This document shows positions 27,488-39,100 of a DNA stretch of 64,000 nt, in pieces. Each line of letters opens with the position of its first letter. Position 1 is the stretch's first letter. Below the pieces are notes generated by a model. The model was given only the letters and a program-made list of their open reading frames with translations, did no database searches and was not told the origin of the DNA. The position numbers and the translations under genes were made by a program. This DNA comes from Pholiota molesta (lineage: Eukaryota > Basidiomycota > Agaricomycetes > Agaricales > Strophariaceae): the NCBI GenBank assembly GCA_014925825.1, contig JACGCK010000039.1, positions 248,001 to 312,000 of the forward strand, in the 5' to 3' direction.

Positions 27488-28303
27488 GGGCTGGAATTAG
27501 CACGAAGGTTCAGGCGGACCTCCCTATCCAGATTTCTTAAATTTGTTACTGCCTTCCCAGTCTGCCCATCACAAGTTCATCCCATGTCGATTTTTTTTCT
27601 CCGGTAACAATTTAAAACAATTTTCGTATCCTGTATCGACATAGCCCACCAGTATCCGCAGCCAAGTTGCCATTAATAACGATAACAACAGCAGAGTGAA
27701 TTTCCCTACTTGTACGAAATGATGAAAACAAGAAATTATGCTACATACGGAATTTAAAGGATACTAAGTACTTAGGACGTGCTGAAATTTGATTACTAGA
27801 CAAACTCGATTAAGTGGTTATTATACAGCCATATTGCAACCATTTGACTGACTTCTTTCTTGAATTTTCGCTCCACCTCTGCCGACGATAACATGGTAAG
27901 AATACTGATGGAATTAGGATTTGAATGGGATGCACTAATTAGCGATTACTGATGCATGGTAAAGCGGCGACGTAAGAAGTGTAGGCAAGAGAGGACAGGG
28001 ACGAATGAATTCCAAACATCGTCGATGGTCCAATTATTCGAAGAAAAACATATGGCGGCTCGATAATGTGTGAATGATATGGCGGGCGATTTCTGTTTGC
28101 GTGCTGACGAAAGGCGAAAATGGGTATTTGTAAGAATGACCATGGTGCGTGGTACACCGCTACTGTGCGGTCTTTTATTTCTGATACATAATGAAGAAAG
28201 TTAGCCATGTCAAAAACCGGACGGATATCGAGCTCACCCAAAATATACAAATAATATCAATAAAAACAGTCTCTTCTTTCTGCGAGTCCCCTTCGATTCC
28301 AAA
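27488..28303. other. AT-rich, no gene called
   Basis: 816 bp. On the minus strand near 28160-28120 the stretch TVAVYHAPWSFL is faintly like the EVYHASLNDFL segment of the NACHT copies, possibly a relic; too short to call. Confidence 0.3.
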
Positions 28304-30943
28304 TTAGCCTCGGATCTCCCATTCAGCAGAATCTAATCTCTTCAACAGCCGTTGCGACAGTAGCGCCTCTTCCAGCCCAAAGTCCGCCTCCTCTTCTCCT
28401 GTCTTAGCGGCTCCAGACTTGGTAGAGATCAGCGTGCCAGCCATGCTCGGCAACGTCACCTTCCTCGACCGCCGCTCCTTCTTGCTCTTCTTCGTCGTCG
28501 ACTTTCCTCGGCTCGCCCGGGTCTTGGTGCCAACACTACTGCGCTTTCCCGTCGACGCTGACACCGATCCCCCGCCAGCGCTGCTGGGCACCGGCGACAG
28601 CGTCCGCGCAGGCATTGGCAGCCGCCCCCACGCACTCATCCGCCGCCTTGTGCGGCGCTCTCCGCGTGATCCGCCAGCGACGCTCTCTCCCTCAGCGTCG
28701 ATGACGAGGACGCCGTCGGTCCACTCCCTCGAAGAGTCGCCGGTCCCTGTCTTCGGCGCGTGCTTTGTACTCGCTGATGATACCTTGGCAACAGCGGGCG
28801 GAGATGCGAACGGGTCGCGCAGGTCCATGAAATCGCCGTCACTGTCCTCTGACACCGACCCGCCCACAATCTCTGGCATCCCTCCGCTGCGTACAGGGCC
28901 GCCCACAGAATGTGCAATGATGCTCATCCTGCTCATCCGCGCACCGACGCCGGCGAAGGCGTTGCGCACAGTGTCCATAGTCCGAGATGACAAGCGTAGA
29001 GTAGAAGGGCCGCGTGGAGTGCCTAGTGTCGAGTTCGGTTGGCTAGAGTGACCAGGCGGCGAGAGGGCAACGTGTGGCCGTGGAGGGGAACCTGATCCTG
29101 AAGAAGATCCCGTGGAGGACCCAAAGATTATCGGAAAACGGTAAGGAAAGCCGGCCGTCGTTGACGCCTGGGGCGCCCAATTCGACTTGGGCACAGGAGG
29201 CGCCGACAGCGATGTCCTCGTCTGTGCATGCCCGCCGAGGTTACCAAGCAATTTGACATCCTCGACCTTCCCGCTATCTGAGAGCGGTCGTGCGCTGACT
29301 TGATTGAGCGCGGCGTGGAAGTCTCGCAGGGCCTTTTCGTTGTCTGCCTCCCGATGATCGGTACTGCCGCGCATCTCCTCCATCTCGTGCTCCAGCCGCA
29401 ATACATCGTCGTCGTCGTCGGCTCCGACTCTAACAATTTCCAGCGTCTGAGCTCTGACTGGCAAGCGAATCGAGTATTCAGCCTCATCGGAAGGATCCGC
29501 AAACGGATGTGGTTTCCACATGCTCCCGCTCGTACGTCGGGACTTGGCATTCGACGATGCAGCCTCAACGCTGGTTGGGCTCTGCGCGGGTGGCGTTGGC
29601 AAAGCAGGACTCGAGGTGACAAGACTAGGCAGGGCCTCCTGCGTCGGACTGAGGCTGTACCCCGACGGCACCGACGCGTAGCTGATGCGATACCCAGACC
29701 GCGAGGGCGTCGCAGGCGCAGCGAGGATCGTCGCCGCTGGCGTAGAGCGCGCGATAGACGCCGACACGAGCCGCGCAGCCGCGACAGACTGCAGGTCCCC
29801 CTCCTCCTCATCGCCCTCTTCATCTCCATACCCCTCCTGGCTGTCCTCTCTCTCCGTGCTCCTATCATCGTCCTCGCGGATCGTCTCGCCCATCGTCGCC
29901 ATCTCCAGCGCCCTGCCCTCCTCCAGCCCCTCTGCATGGTGTGCTCGCCACCCGTCCACGCCAGCAGCGTCCTCGTCCCTGGGCAAACTTGACGACGCAA
30001 CGGCGAGCGTCAGCCTCGGGCCCATCGTGCGGCCCACGCCGAGCTTGAAGCTTTTCTTGAGCTGCACTGTCCGTGCTGCCGTCTCACTGCCCTCGACGCC
30101 TGCAGCTTCAGACGAGCCAGAGTACCGCGCACGGTGTTGGCGCCCGAACCCGCGTCCCAGGCAGAATGCGAGCGCGGACGGCGACTCGGGCGCACCTGCG
30201 TTGGTGCTGTCATTGTTGGCCGCGAACGAAAATCGGCGGGGCTGCGTAGAGGAATGCGCGTGCGCCGCAGGTGATACCGAGGCCCTCTTCCCGTCAGGCC
30301 GCGACGCCGCCTGGGCCCGCGTCGTGAGCCTGCGCACGATACCACCGCCTCCCGCACTCGCGCCCGCCACCTCCTCGACGCCGCCGCCCATCGGCACGAT
30401 CCCGCGCAACAGCGATTCCCTCTTCTTCGCCCTCCCGTCCTTCGCGCTGCCGCGCAGAGACAGCCCGCGCGCGAACCCGCCGCGGGTCCCGCGCAGATCG
30501 ATGAAGCTCGCGCCGTCGTCCGCCCTCTCGCTGCCGCGCAGCTCGCGCATTGACGCCGCCTTCTTCGCCACCTTCCCGCGTCCCCCCGCGCCGGAGCCGC
30601 CTGCGACGGGTGCACGGGGTGCGTCCCAGCCGAAGAACCTGCGCGCCGCAGAGGACACGGGGAGCGAGCCGCGCTTGTGGATGTACGTGCTCGGGTCGTC
30701 TACTCGGATTTGCGTGTCGCGCGGGGTTGTAGGCGTAACGGTGTTGTCCTGCCAGTTCTGGTTATTACTGTTGTTGTTGTTATTATTATCGTTGCTTCCA
30801 ATGCTGTTGCTTCGCGAATGAGTGGTGGCCGTAGCGGTCGAGCGGCGCTGCCCGCTGCTGTGGCGAACACGCGTGCTGGCGCCTCCGGGGATAGACAGCG
30901 GACCCGCTGGAGAAAGGAGCAGCCCCCCAACACCATGATCCAA
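28304..30943 (-). CDS. Long Ser/Asn/Gly-rich protein segment, function unknown
   Basis: A continuous frame of 879 codons. The beginning has a poly-Asn tract after RSNSIGSND, then TYIHKRGSLPVSSAARRFFG, basic and Ser-rich low complexity, acidic runs (YGDEEGDEEEGD), many SP/TP sites and a C-terminal Lys-rich block (KSTTKKSKKERRSRK). Codon composition is coding-like despite a rival plus-strand frame. The ATG at 30943 overlaps the upstream exon in another frame and is probably internal. A junction such as the donor GTATGA at ~30980 to the acceptor CGCCAG at ~30877 would fuse it to the upstream Asn-rich exon. It may be the cytoplasmic tail of the membrane protein upstream. No known domain recognised. 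Confidence 0.5.
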   Translation of the reverse strand: MDHGVGGLLLSPAGPLSIPGGASTRVRHSSGQRRSTATATTHSRSNSIGSNDNNNNNNSNNQNWQDNTVTPTTPRDTQIRVDDPSTYIHKRGSLPVSSAARRFFGWDAPRAPVAGGSGAGGRGKVAKKAASMRELRGSERADDGASFIDLRGTRGGFARGLSLRGSAKDGRAKKRESLLRGIVPMGGGVEEVAGASAGGGGIVRRLTTRAQAASRPDGKRASVSPAAHAHSSTQPRRFSFAANNDSTNAGAPESPSALAFCLGRGFGRQHRARYSGSSEAAGVEGSETAARTVQLKKSFKLGVGRTMGPRLTLAVASSSLPRDEDAAGVDGWRAHHAEGLEEGRALEMATMGETIREDDDRSTEREDSQEGYGDEEGDEEEGDLQSVAAARLVSASIARSTPAATILAAPATPSRSGYRISYASVPSGYSLSPTQEALPSLVTSSPALPTPPAQSPTSVEAASSNAKSRRTSGSMWKPHPFADPSDEAEYSIRLPVRAQTLEIVRVGADDDDDVLRLEHEMEEMRGSTDHREADNEKALRDFHAALNQVSARPLSDSGKVEDVKLLGNLGGHAQTRTSLSAPPVPKSNWAPQASTTAGFPYRFPIIFGSSTGSSSGSGSPPRPHVALSPPGHSSQPNSTLGTPRGPSTLRLSSRTMDTVRNAFAGVGARMSRMSIIAHSVGGPVRSGGMPEIVGGSVSEDSDGDFMDLRDPFASPPAVAKVSSASTKHAPKTGTGDSSREWTDGVLVIDAEGESVAGGSRGERRTRRRMSAWGRLPMPARTLSPVPSSAGGGSVSASTGKRSSVGTKTRASRGKSTTKKSKKERRSRKVTLPSMAGTLISTKSGAAKTGEEEADFGLEEALLSQRLLKRLDSAEWEIRG

Positions 30944-30948
30944 ACCAC

Positions 30949-31713
30949 TAATTCCTCCCCCTCCAGCTCCCCCTCATACATCCTCTCCAAGCTCACTTCT
31001 TCGCCCTCCACGCTCGCGTCCGCCCCGACACTGGAGCTCCACCGCAGCGCATCGCCCCACGCCGTCTCCCCCGCCCCGGGCGCAGCGCCAGCCGCCGAGT
31101 GCGCTGCACGCACAAGCGGCACCCCGAGCCCAGCGTCCGCGCGCCGCCTGCCCGCGCGCGGCGGGGGCGGGGACGAGAGCCGGACGACGTCCCCCCGTGC
31201 GGCGCGCACAGCGGTCTGCGCGGGGGACGCCGCGCCGCAGAACGCGCTCAGCGGCGGGGTGTGTACGGCGTACCCCTGGACGGCGTCGTCGTCGTCGGCG
31301 CCGCAGCTGCTGACGCTATAGTCGTGGATGTTGTTGTTGTTGGTATTGTTGTTGGTGTTGTTGTTGTAACCGCTACTGTTGGGAACGACGGCACCTCCTG
31401 GATGCCCATACGCATGCGCATAGGATGCAGAGGCAGCGCCGGCAGGCGTATACCCCCTCGCCGACGCCGGAAGCGCAGAAAACAGCTCATCGCGCGGGGT
31501 GTCCGCCATCGGGGATATCGTCGTCATCGTCGTAGTGGTGACCAGGGGCCCCTGCGGAAAGGGAAAGGTATGCAGGTAGCCGGCGCCAGTGGACGTGTGG
31601 GCGGGGATCCCATGCTGCGCGCCGTCGGCCGTCCGCGGCGTAGGGGCGCGCCGCGCGTGCGCCAGATGCACTGTGGGGAAGGAGACGATGTTGGTCAGCG
31701 CCCGGCGGTCTTT
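30949..31713 (-). CDS. Asn-rich exon, probably between membrane domain and tail
   Basis: A coding-like frame begins after acceptor CCGATGCAG (ends 31714) with KDRRALTNIVSFPTVHLA. It continues through MADTPRDELFSALPASARGY, an Asn/Thr tract and an Ala/Gly-rich stretch to GELEGEE near 30955. It lies between the membrane-protein exon ending at 32623 and the long Ser-rich exon. The phase of the simplest splice from 32623 does not match this frame (phase 1 against phase 0), so the linkage is inferred. A separate gene starting at the MADTPRDEL methionine is the alternative. Confidence 0.4.
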
Positions 31714-32098
31714 CTGCATCGGAGGATATCGCAGGAAGTGGGAACGAGAGGAAGCAAGTGACCTCCTCAGAGAAGGGAACGGGAACGAAGGAAGAGAGAA
31801 ACGAAAACGAAGGCAGAGAAAGGCAAGAATGAAAAACGCCCTCCCAACCCCACATCCCTCCCGCCAAAAAAAGGAGCATGAAATCCGACGTGCAGAAGGC
31901 AACGTCAGGCCCTGACACTGAAGGCTGAAGGGAGGCGATAGAGCTTCGAAGCCCCCACCCAAATAACCCAATCACGCAGCGCTTCTCTTCGCAGTGCTTC
32001 CATCCATCTATCCAAAGAAGGCGCACGTCTCCCCTGCATCTATCCAAAAATAGCTGGGTGCCCGCCAAAATGGGCACTCAGGCCGTCGATCGACTAGT

Positions 32099-32611
32099 GC
32101 GCGCTGTCCGCCAGCCATACGCACTGTATTGCCCGCCAATGCCCGGACGCCACCCCCGCCACTGTTCCGCTCCCCCGCTCCACGGACGCGCTAGCACCCG
32201 ACGATCGAGCGGGGATCATGCGCTGAAATCGGGGCCGGAGCGACATATCGTCTACGCCCGAACGACAAGAGCACAAGTGCGTCTGGGATTGAAACAGGAA
32301 TCGAAGGAAACGCGCAAAAACAAAAGAAACACACAAAAAACAAAACAAAAACAAAATTGCGCGCTATCCGCTAGCCATACGCTCGCTCGCGCACTGTATT
32401 GCCCGCCCATGTCCAGACGCCGCCGCCGCCACTGCCTCCGCTCCCCCGCGCCACTGACGCGCACTAGCACCCGACGATCGAACGGGGATCATGCGCTGGA
32501 ATCGGGGCCGAACGTGTCGTCTGCGCCTGAACGACAACGTGTGGGATTGAAACAGAAATAGAAAGAAACGCGCAAAAACAAAAGCCAGAAAAAAAAACAC
32601 AAAACAAAAAA
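32099..32611. repeat. ~255-bp tandem duplication inside a probable intron
   Basis: 32099-32355 and 32359-32611 are two copies in direct orientation. Both begin GCGCGCT.TCCGC.AGCCAT, share CGGGGATCATGCGCTG.AATC and end in A-rich tracts (AAACGCGCAAAAACAAAAG). They lie between coding exons of the minus-strand gene, where they account for most of a ~0.9-kb intron. Confidence 0.85.
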
Positions 32612-32622
32612 CATCCACTCAC

Positions 32623-34736
32623 CAAAATACGTCTGCATAGTCCCCACAGCAGCCAGCACCACAAACACCGCGCGCACAACCGCCAGCCCCTCCCCCGCCC
32701 CCTCCACCACCCCGAGCCCCAGCGCACACGCCCACCCACCCAGCGCCGCGAGCTGCGCCGCAAGCGCCCACACAAGCACGGCGCGCGTGCGCGCCCCGCT
32801 GCCATCCACGCTATCATTATCGCTGCTGCCTTCACCGCGCGGCGCACCGCCAACGATCGTAATCCCACGGAAGCGCCCCCGCTCCAGCTCCTTATACCGC
32901 GCCGCTGCACTTCGGCCTCCTCCGGCTGCTGCTGCTGGCGCGCGTCCGCTCTCCTCGCTGCTCTCCCACCCCCCATCCTCCCCTCCCCCCTCTCCGTCCA
33001 CGGAACGGCGGTACGGGAGCACCTCCACGTCCGACTCGATAGGCGTCAGCGGTGGCGGCGGGACGCCCAACCCCAGCCCCATCCCCAATCCCTTCGCATC
33101 CACCTCCGAATCCGTCGCCGTCCCCACGGTACTCGCACTCCCCCTTCGCGGCGGGTACACAAACGCGCCCGCCGGCAGCGCCACCGCCATCGCGCTCCCA
33201 TCCCCATCCACCCCCACCTTCCCTGCCCCACTTCGCCTCCTCCCATGCTCATGGCTCTCCTCCGAGCTCGACGCGCTCGGCGACGGCAGGCACACGCGCA
33301 CACCCCCCGCGTCCCCGGTGATGTGGAAGTCCACGTCCTCCCCGGGGTACGCCCACGACGTCCGCTGCGTCGCCACATGGATGGTAATCGGCCTGCGCGT
33401 CGTCCCGGGGCTCGGGGTGGTGCTCCCACCCCCGCCCCGGCTCTGCAGAGGCAGCTTGACGCTCCCGGATCCCCGGCCGGGGTGCGCGCGGAGCGCGGGG
33501 AAGGACACCTGCGCGCGCAGCCCGCGCCGCGGCGACGCGGGGGGCGCGGGGAGGAGCCACGCGGGCGGGCCGCGGGCGAGGGCCGCGTGCGTGCGTGGCG
33601 GGTAGGGGAACGGGAAGGGCGCGGTGGTGGCAGAGGAGGCGCGCGGCGCAGCAGGGTCGTAGCCGAAGTCGAGGTTGTACGCCGGGGACGGGCGCGGTGC
33701 GGCGGCGGCGGTGGGGGCGCGGGCGCGAGCGGGGGTGTATGCGGCGTCGGGGGCGATGGTAGGTGGGTGTGCCCGGAGGTGGTGGTGGATGAGGGGGAAG
33801 AGGACGCGGGGGAGCGCGAGGAGGGTGTATGCAAGGAAGAGCGCGGGGGGAAGGGCGAGGGGAATCCGCGGCTGGGGCTGTGGGGAAGAGGTGACGCTGG
33901 AGAGGAAAGGCGCGAGGAGCGCGAGGAGGGTGGCTATATGCGTCCGGAATCGCATAGATGCATGATAGAGTGAGGGGGCGAGTGCAATTACGATGCGTAA
34001 GGCCAGATGCAGCGTCGTTCCGTAGCCAAGGAGGGCGTTGGTGCGGACGGTGGTCGTAAATTGCGAGGCATAGGCCAGAATGACATCGGCGGCGATATGA
34101 TATATTCACATCGAGTGGAAGACATGACGCGCACAGTGCGTTGGGACATACAGCGGACGAGGACAAGATGAATGCACGATGAGCGCCACGAAGAGACCAA
34201 ATGCAAACATGTAAGTACGTACCGCTGCACAGAACGATGACGAGAGCAAAAGTATACAGTTTCCCACACGCGGCCCGGACACGTTCGCGAGGTCCCGCGC
34301 TGGGTGCGAGATGCAGCACCGCAACCCCAACTATATGCGCGAAATCAAGAACGAAATACGGTCAGCTAGAAATCCAGCAAAGGCGATGAGCGCACTACGC
34401 ACCCAGCAGCCCTATCAGAGCCTGCACGACCTCCCCCGTCCGTTTTCCGTCGACTTCTCCATTGGAATTATGGCCGGCGAGCGCCTGGCTGAGCGGCAGC
34501 GCGCCCGCGAGCGCACCGAGCAGGGTCAGCAGCGTGAGCATCGCATACGCCGTATACGCCCGAACACTCCGTCCATGTCTTCTCTTTAGCGGGCGATCCA
34601 CGACGGCGCGCACAACGAGCATGAGCGCAAACACCGGCACAAGGAAGAACAGCGCCGCCGGGAGAATCGCGTGGGCCGCGCTCGTCTGGAGTGCAGTAAT
34701 CGTGGGGGTGGCGGTGGGTAGCGGCGGGGCATCCAT
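32623..34736 (-). CDS. Multi-pass membrane protein with in-frame TGA
   Basis: Exons 34736-34403, 34331-34284 and 34224-32623 join perfectly in phase. The start MDAPPLPTATPTITALQ is followed by hydrophobic segments: ILPAALFFLVPVFALMLVV, YAMLTLLTLLGALAGALPL, VGVAVLHLAP, TYMFAFGLFVALIVH, then after a TGA at 34108-34106 VILAYASQFTTTV.., LHLALRIVIALA, HIATLLALLAPFL and LALPPALFLAYTLLALP. A long Pro/Ala/Ser/Gly-rich hydrophilic region follows, with two more hydrophobic segments near the end (VLVWALAAQLAALGGWACAL and AVVRAVFVVLAAVGT). The topology is like a seven-helix receptor with a large loop, but no family signature was recognised. The TGA is the only stop in ~1.6 kb; no AG acceptor exists nearby that would splice it out. 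Confidence 0.55.
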
Positions 34737-36127
34737 CGCAGTCGGCGTTGGGGGAGGGAGGAGGGAGAGACTAAAGCCTGAGGAGATATAGTGCAGAGAG
34801 AGCCGCAGCTGGGCCGCGGATATTAAAGAACGCCTGCAGTGCGCCCCTCCATCATCTGTCCATATCCGGCAGCCCATGCGTCTAATTTGGACAATTTGGA
34901 CATCGGCGCTGCAGATCCACGTTCCGGACCCCGCCTCCTATGTCTCCTTTCACGCCGATTCAAGGGCTATGTGTGAAAGGGAAATGATAAATATAATACT
35001 TACATGCCCCGAGTGCGAGCGCCGTGATCTACAGTCCCACCCATGGACTATACACAAAATCACCGCTCATCCAAACAAAATAAAATATACACCTCCTAAA
35101 ATTCTGTCAACACGTCGCAGATCCCAACGTTCCGTTGTCGCCTACCGACGCCATCTGCCTCCCCATCGCAACGCCAACGCCAACGCCGCCTTCTCGAGCC
35201 AGGCCCATGTCCCCATCAATGTCAGTGTTCAAACGTTCAATGTTCAGCGCTACCAGTCTGGCTTCACTAGCCCCGCGCCGCTGTTTATGGTGCGGATCCC
35301 TCGCTCGTCATCACTACTAGTAGCATTCTCCGCTACGTTAGATTTTTGCACTTAAAAACTGGACTTAGTTAGACAACGTCTTTGGGGGGAACTAGCAGCA
35401 TGCCAGCAAGAAATACAGGATGTGAACTCTGCAGGGAGCAGTGCAGCACTTCAAAGCTTCAAATTCAAAGCTTCGCTGGTCACCGCCGGTGATCCGTTTT
35501 TATTGTCCGCTTGGCTCTCCGCTTCCGTCAATGCGCACGACGCGGGGTGCCGGTGACGGCGGTCGCTTGCAATGCTATTCTCTACCTCAGGCCTCAGTAC
35601 TCAGTGCTCAGCGCTCAGCGCTCATTCGTCGTTACTTCTGTATAGGCATCCTTATAATGTCCATTGCCTCGGACTCAACGCCAATTTCCCACCAATTCCC
35701 ACCGTGATTCGTGCGCAGGCGGCGCGTATCGCCGTATGTACGGAAAGCTCCACACGCACATCAACTGGTAGCTCAGCGCTCAGCCTTCATAGCCTCTCCA
35801 ATATCGCGGATGCATCCCACCTGCCGCTGTAGTCCTTGCACGTAAGGGAACTTCGTACGGAATGCCAGAGAAACGAGATGACCCACATTGGCAAAAACGA
35901 AATAGGTGTGTTATTTCCTCGCGCGGGCGATTCATCATCACGCTACCACAGCCTTCTAAGCATCTCTAACGTGCAATAAGCGCTGGACGATTTGCACAGG
36001 ATTCCCCGTGCGCCTCAGCATCAGTGCGATTCCTGCCCTATACGCAGAGCATCGTTATCAACGCTTCTCTGCCTTACATATCTCCCGTCAGTAGATCTTT
36101 ATCTTTGTCATTCTTTTGAATTCAATT
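34737..36127. other. Gene-free; relics of the bZIP 5' flank
   Basis: 1.4 kb. CGCTTGGCTCTCCGCTTCC at ~35511 recurs at ~44020 and inverted at ~54225, upstream of bZIP copies B1 and B3. A GCTCAGC-type simple repeat at ~35600-35630 recurs inverted at ~60490-60520. Otherwise no gene recognised. Confidence 0.4.
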
Positions 36128-39100
36128 CTAGGCGCATGCCGCAGTTATCACATTCGCGTTTACCCTCGTGCTAGAGCTATATTCACTTATTTGCTGTACA
36201 AAATACACTGCATTGACAAAATCAAAAGACCTTGGCAATAGGGAACAATCGCATTGCCTCTATCTGAATCCCACCCAATGTGTTCGCTTACACTGCCTCA
36301 CAGCCACCACGTTCAAAACTTGAACCGGGAGGAAATGATGTTGCCTAGTATGTCGCCAACACAGGAACAACCCCGCGTGTTGTTGTAGTCGAGTGCCTAT
36401 GAGCTGGTCTGAGATCAAATCAAGGTGTGTTTATTCGCTCAAGTATTGGACATAGGTTTGAGCGGTGAACGATGCTGTGGGATGTGGGCTGCGGGCTGTC
36501 AGTGTTATGCGATGCGGTGTATTCCGTGTCTCTCACTGCGAACAACCTATTATAAGAACTAGAAACACTAGAAACACCCCACCTCGCACCTATAGAATGT
36601 ACCACCTCCACTAACGCCAGGTCTTAATTACCTCATTCAGTGCTTACACCGTGCTGTTCTACGACTTTTTTTCGAAAGGAATCTTTCACAAAAACACACC
36701 ATGGCCTCGGGACATGGCTCCCAGTTCCTTCCTAATGCATCAAATGTTGTAATCACCAATTCAACGTTCATGCATGCCAACGGAAATGTGTACTTTAATC
36801 CTTCGGAGCCCCAGGGTACGGCGTTGCTCATACACTGGAAGCAAAAGCGTTAACGGCTATTCTTACCAGAACTCGCTCTCCTTCGTTCGAAAATATCCGT
36901 AGCCGCGCTGCATAATTCTGGCGAGCGCTACGACGCTCCCCGATGCCACCCCGGGACAAGAGTCGCTGTCCAGGACGATATCATGAAGTGGCTCAACGAC
37001 GTCGACGACCCGGAGCTCGTCCTATGGATGTACGGCTCCGCAGGGGTAGGAAAGTCTGCCATCGCACAAGCCATTGCCGCCCTGTGCTTCAACTCCGAGC
37101 CACGTCGGTTAGCCGGTGCGTTCTTCCTCTCGCGCACTGCACCCGCTGAGTCTGGACGGGGAGACGAGAAACGCTTGGTGGCGACGCTTGCTTACCAGAT
37201 GGCGATGAACATCCCGAACCTCGAGCTTTATATCGCAAATGCCATCGCAATGAATAGAGTCGTCTTCGAATTGGATCTGGAAACTCAGATCAGGGAGCTC
37301 ATTATCAACCCTCTCGCCATCCTCTCCGATAACATGTCTGTTCCAATGCCACCAATGATTCTTATTCTGGATGCACTTGATGAATGCTCTCCTACGTCCA
37401 GCCAGGCGAGAATCATTAAAGCTTTCCTGGCAATCATAGGAAAGGTACCGCACAACTTTCCATGCAAATTACTCATCGCCAGCCGCCCGGAAACTAACAT
37501 ACAATCAATCTTCGTAGCTCCTGAAATTTCACCCGTCGTTCGTTCTGTGTCCCTGAACATGAATTATCACGCGGACAAAGACATACAGAGATTCCTCGTC
37601 GATGGCTTCAATCGATTTAAGGAGACGCACCCTTCACGAAGTATCTTTCCTGCGGTCTGGCCGACAGATGACGACATCAACGAGCTTGTTCGGAGATCTT
37701 CTGGCCAGTTTATCTACGCGTCCACTGTCCAAAAATACATCCAAGAGGACCATGCAAATCCCATCCTACGTCTGAAATCCATCCTTGACCTCGTTAAAGA
37801 CCCCATAAATCAACCTTTTGCCGAGCTGGATACTGTGTATTCCCATATATTTCGACATCTCAAAGAGCTGGAGACTGTTCTGTATATTATGTGCATCAGA
37901 CGATGTTGCATGGCCTCACCCAACTTGACAATTACATTCTGCGAGAGCTTACTCGGCGTGCCTAAGGGTGGTGGCGCAGTAGCTCTGCAAGGCCTTTCTT
38001 CTGTCGTACAAGTGATTAGATTTAGCGACATATTTTTTACCCGTCATGCTTCTCTTACCGATTTCTTGGAAGACAAGCATCGATCTGGGGACTTCTATGT
38101 TTTCACCGACAAAATATGTGTAGATCTCTGTTGTCTGGCCTTGCGATATATCCCTCCATGTACGTCAACCTTTCACAACAGCCAAAAGCCCATAGCTGAA
38201 ATCATTGTATACAGTGCTCTCCTGCAGTGATCAAAATTCTGTAGAGACAGCACTCGAGTTATCTTTGGACATTTTCACTAAATGTACAGAATACATTGAA
38301 GGTCCACATGCTGAGATCCATACAATTCTCGCCACCTTTGATCTGGAAACAATATTCCAATTCTTGAGAAAAACAGAAAAAAGAAATAACTCTCCGACTA
38401 TTTCTTTGATTATTTCTTCATGCCAGACGTTGCTTGGGTGGTTATTCAAGGAGGTATATTTTACATGGCAATTTTGCCGCTTGCGATACATTTTTCTTAA
38501 CACTTACTTTCGCTTCTTGTCCAGCATCAAATCTTGATTCAGTCCAACGATATGACCTTATTATTACCATTTTCCCAACTTCAAAAATGGATACTGGGGC
38601 AATTAAAAAGGTTTCAATTTGACAAACCTGCTTCAAGGTATTGTCATAATGCCATTTGATAACAATGTTTGAACAATGTACTGAGCAGCATTTTCTGCAG
38701 GCACATGGATTATTTGGAAAAAGTTTTCCTCTGCCAGGATAAAGAGCTGTATCTTATAGTACAGGGCTTGGCTACGGCTCCTGGGTTACTGGAAGTGCAC
38801 CTCAGGCTTTGACCGAAGAGCGAATTGGACAACTAATGTCGCAGTGCTGTCACTATATTCAAAATTTCTCATGGTATGTCTTTTTGGCTTCGAATAACAC
38901 AAGTGAGACTGAATATATGATGTTAGGTTAAATTCAATCCGTAATGCGCCTCTAAATATTGACTCTGACATGCAATCAGATTGGCAAGGACTTCGCTCAT
39001 GGATGCAATTTTATGTGATGCATGGGCCACCTCTGATTGATCGATATCTTGATATACAATATATTCTGGGCCTGAACTCTTCGATCGGCACTACAGCATC

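Noticed and set aside
27939..28250. Faint NACHT C-terminal resemblance on the minus strand
   Set aside because: Only about a dozen residues; not distinguishable from chance without an alignment score.
29128..30821. Long Arg-rich or Ser-rich frames on both strands over the 28.3-30.9 kb gene
   Set aside because: GC-rich composition keeps several frames open; only the 879-codon minus frame continues the neighbouring exons and has plausible protein content.
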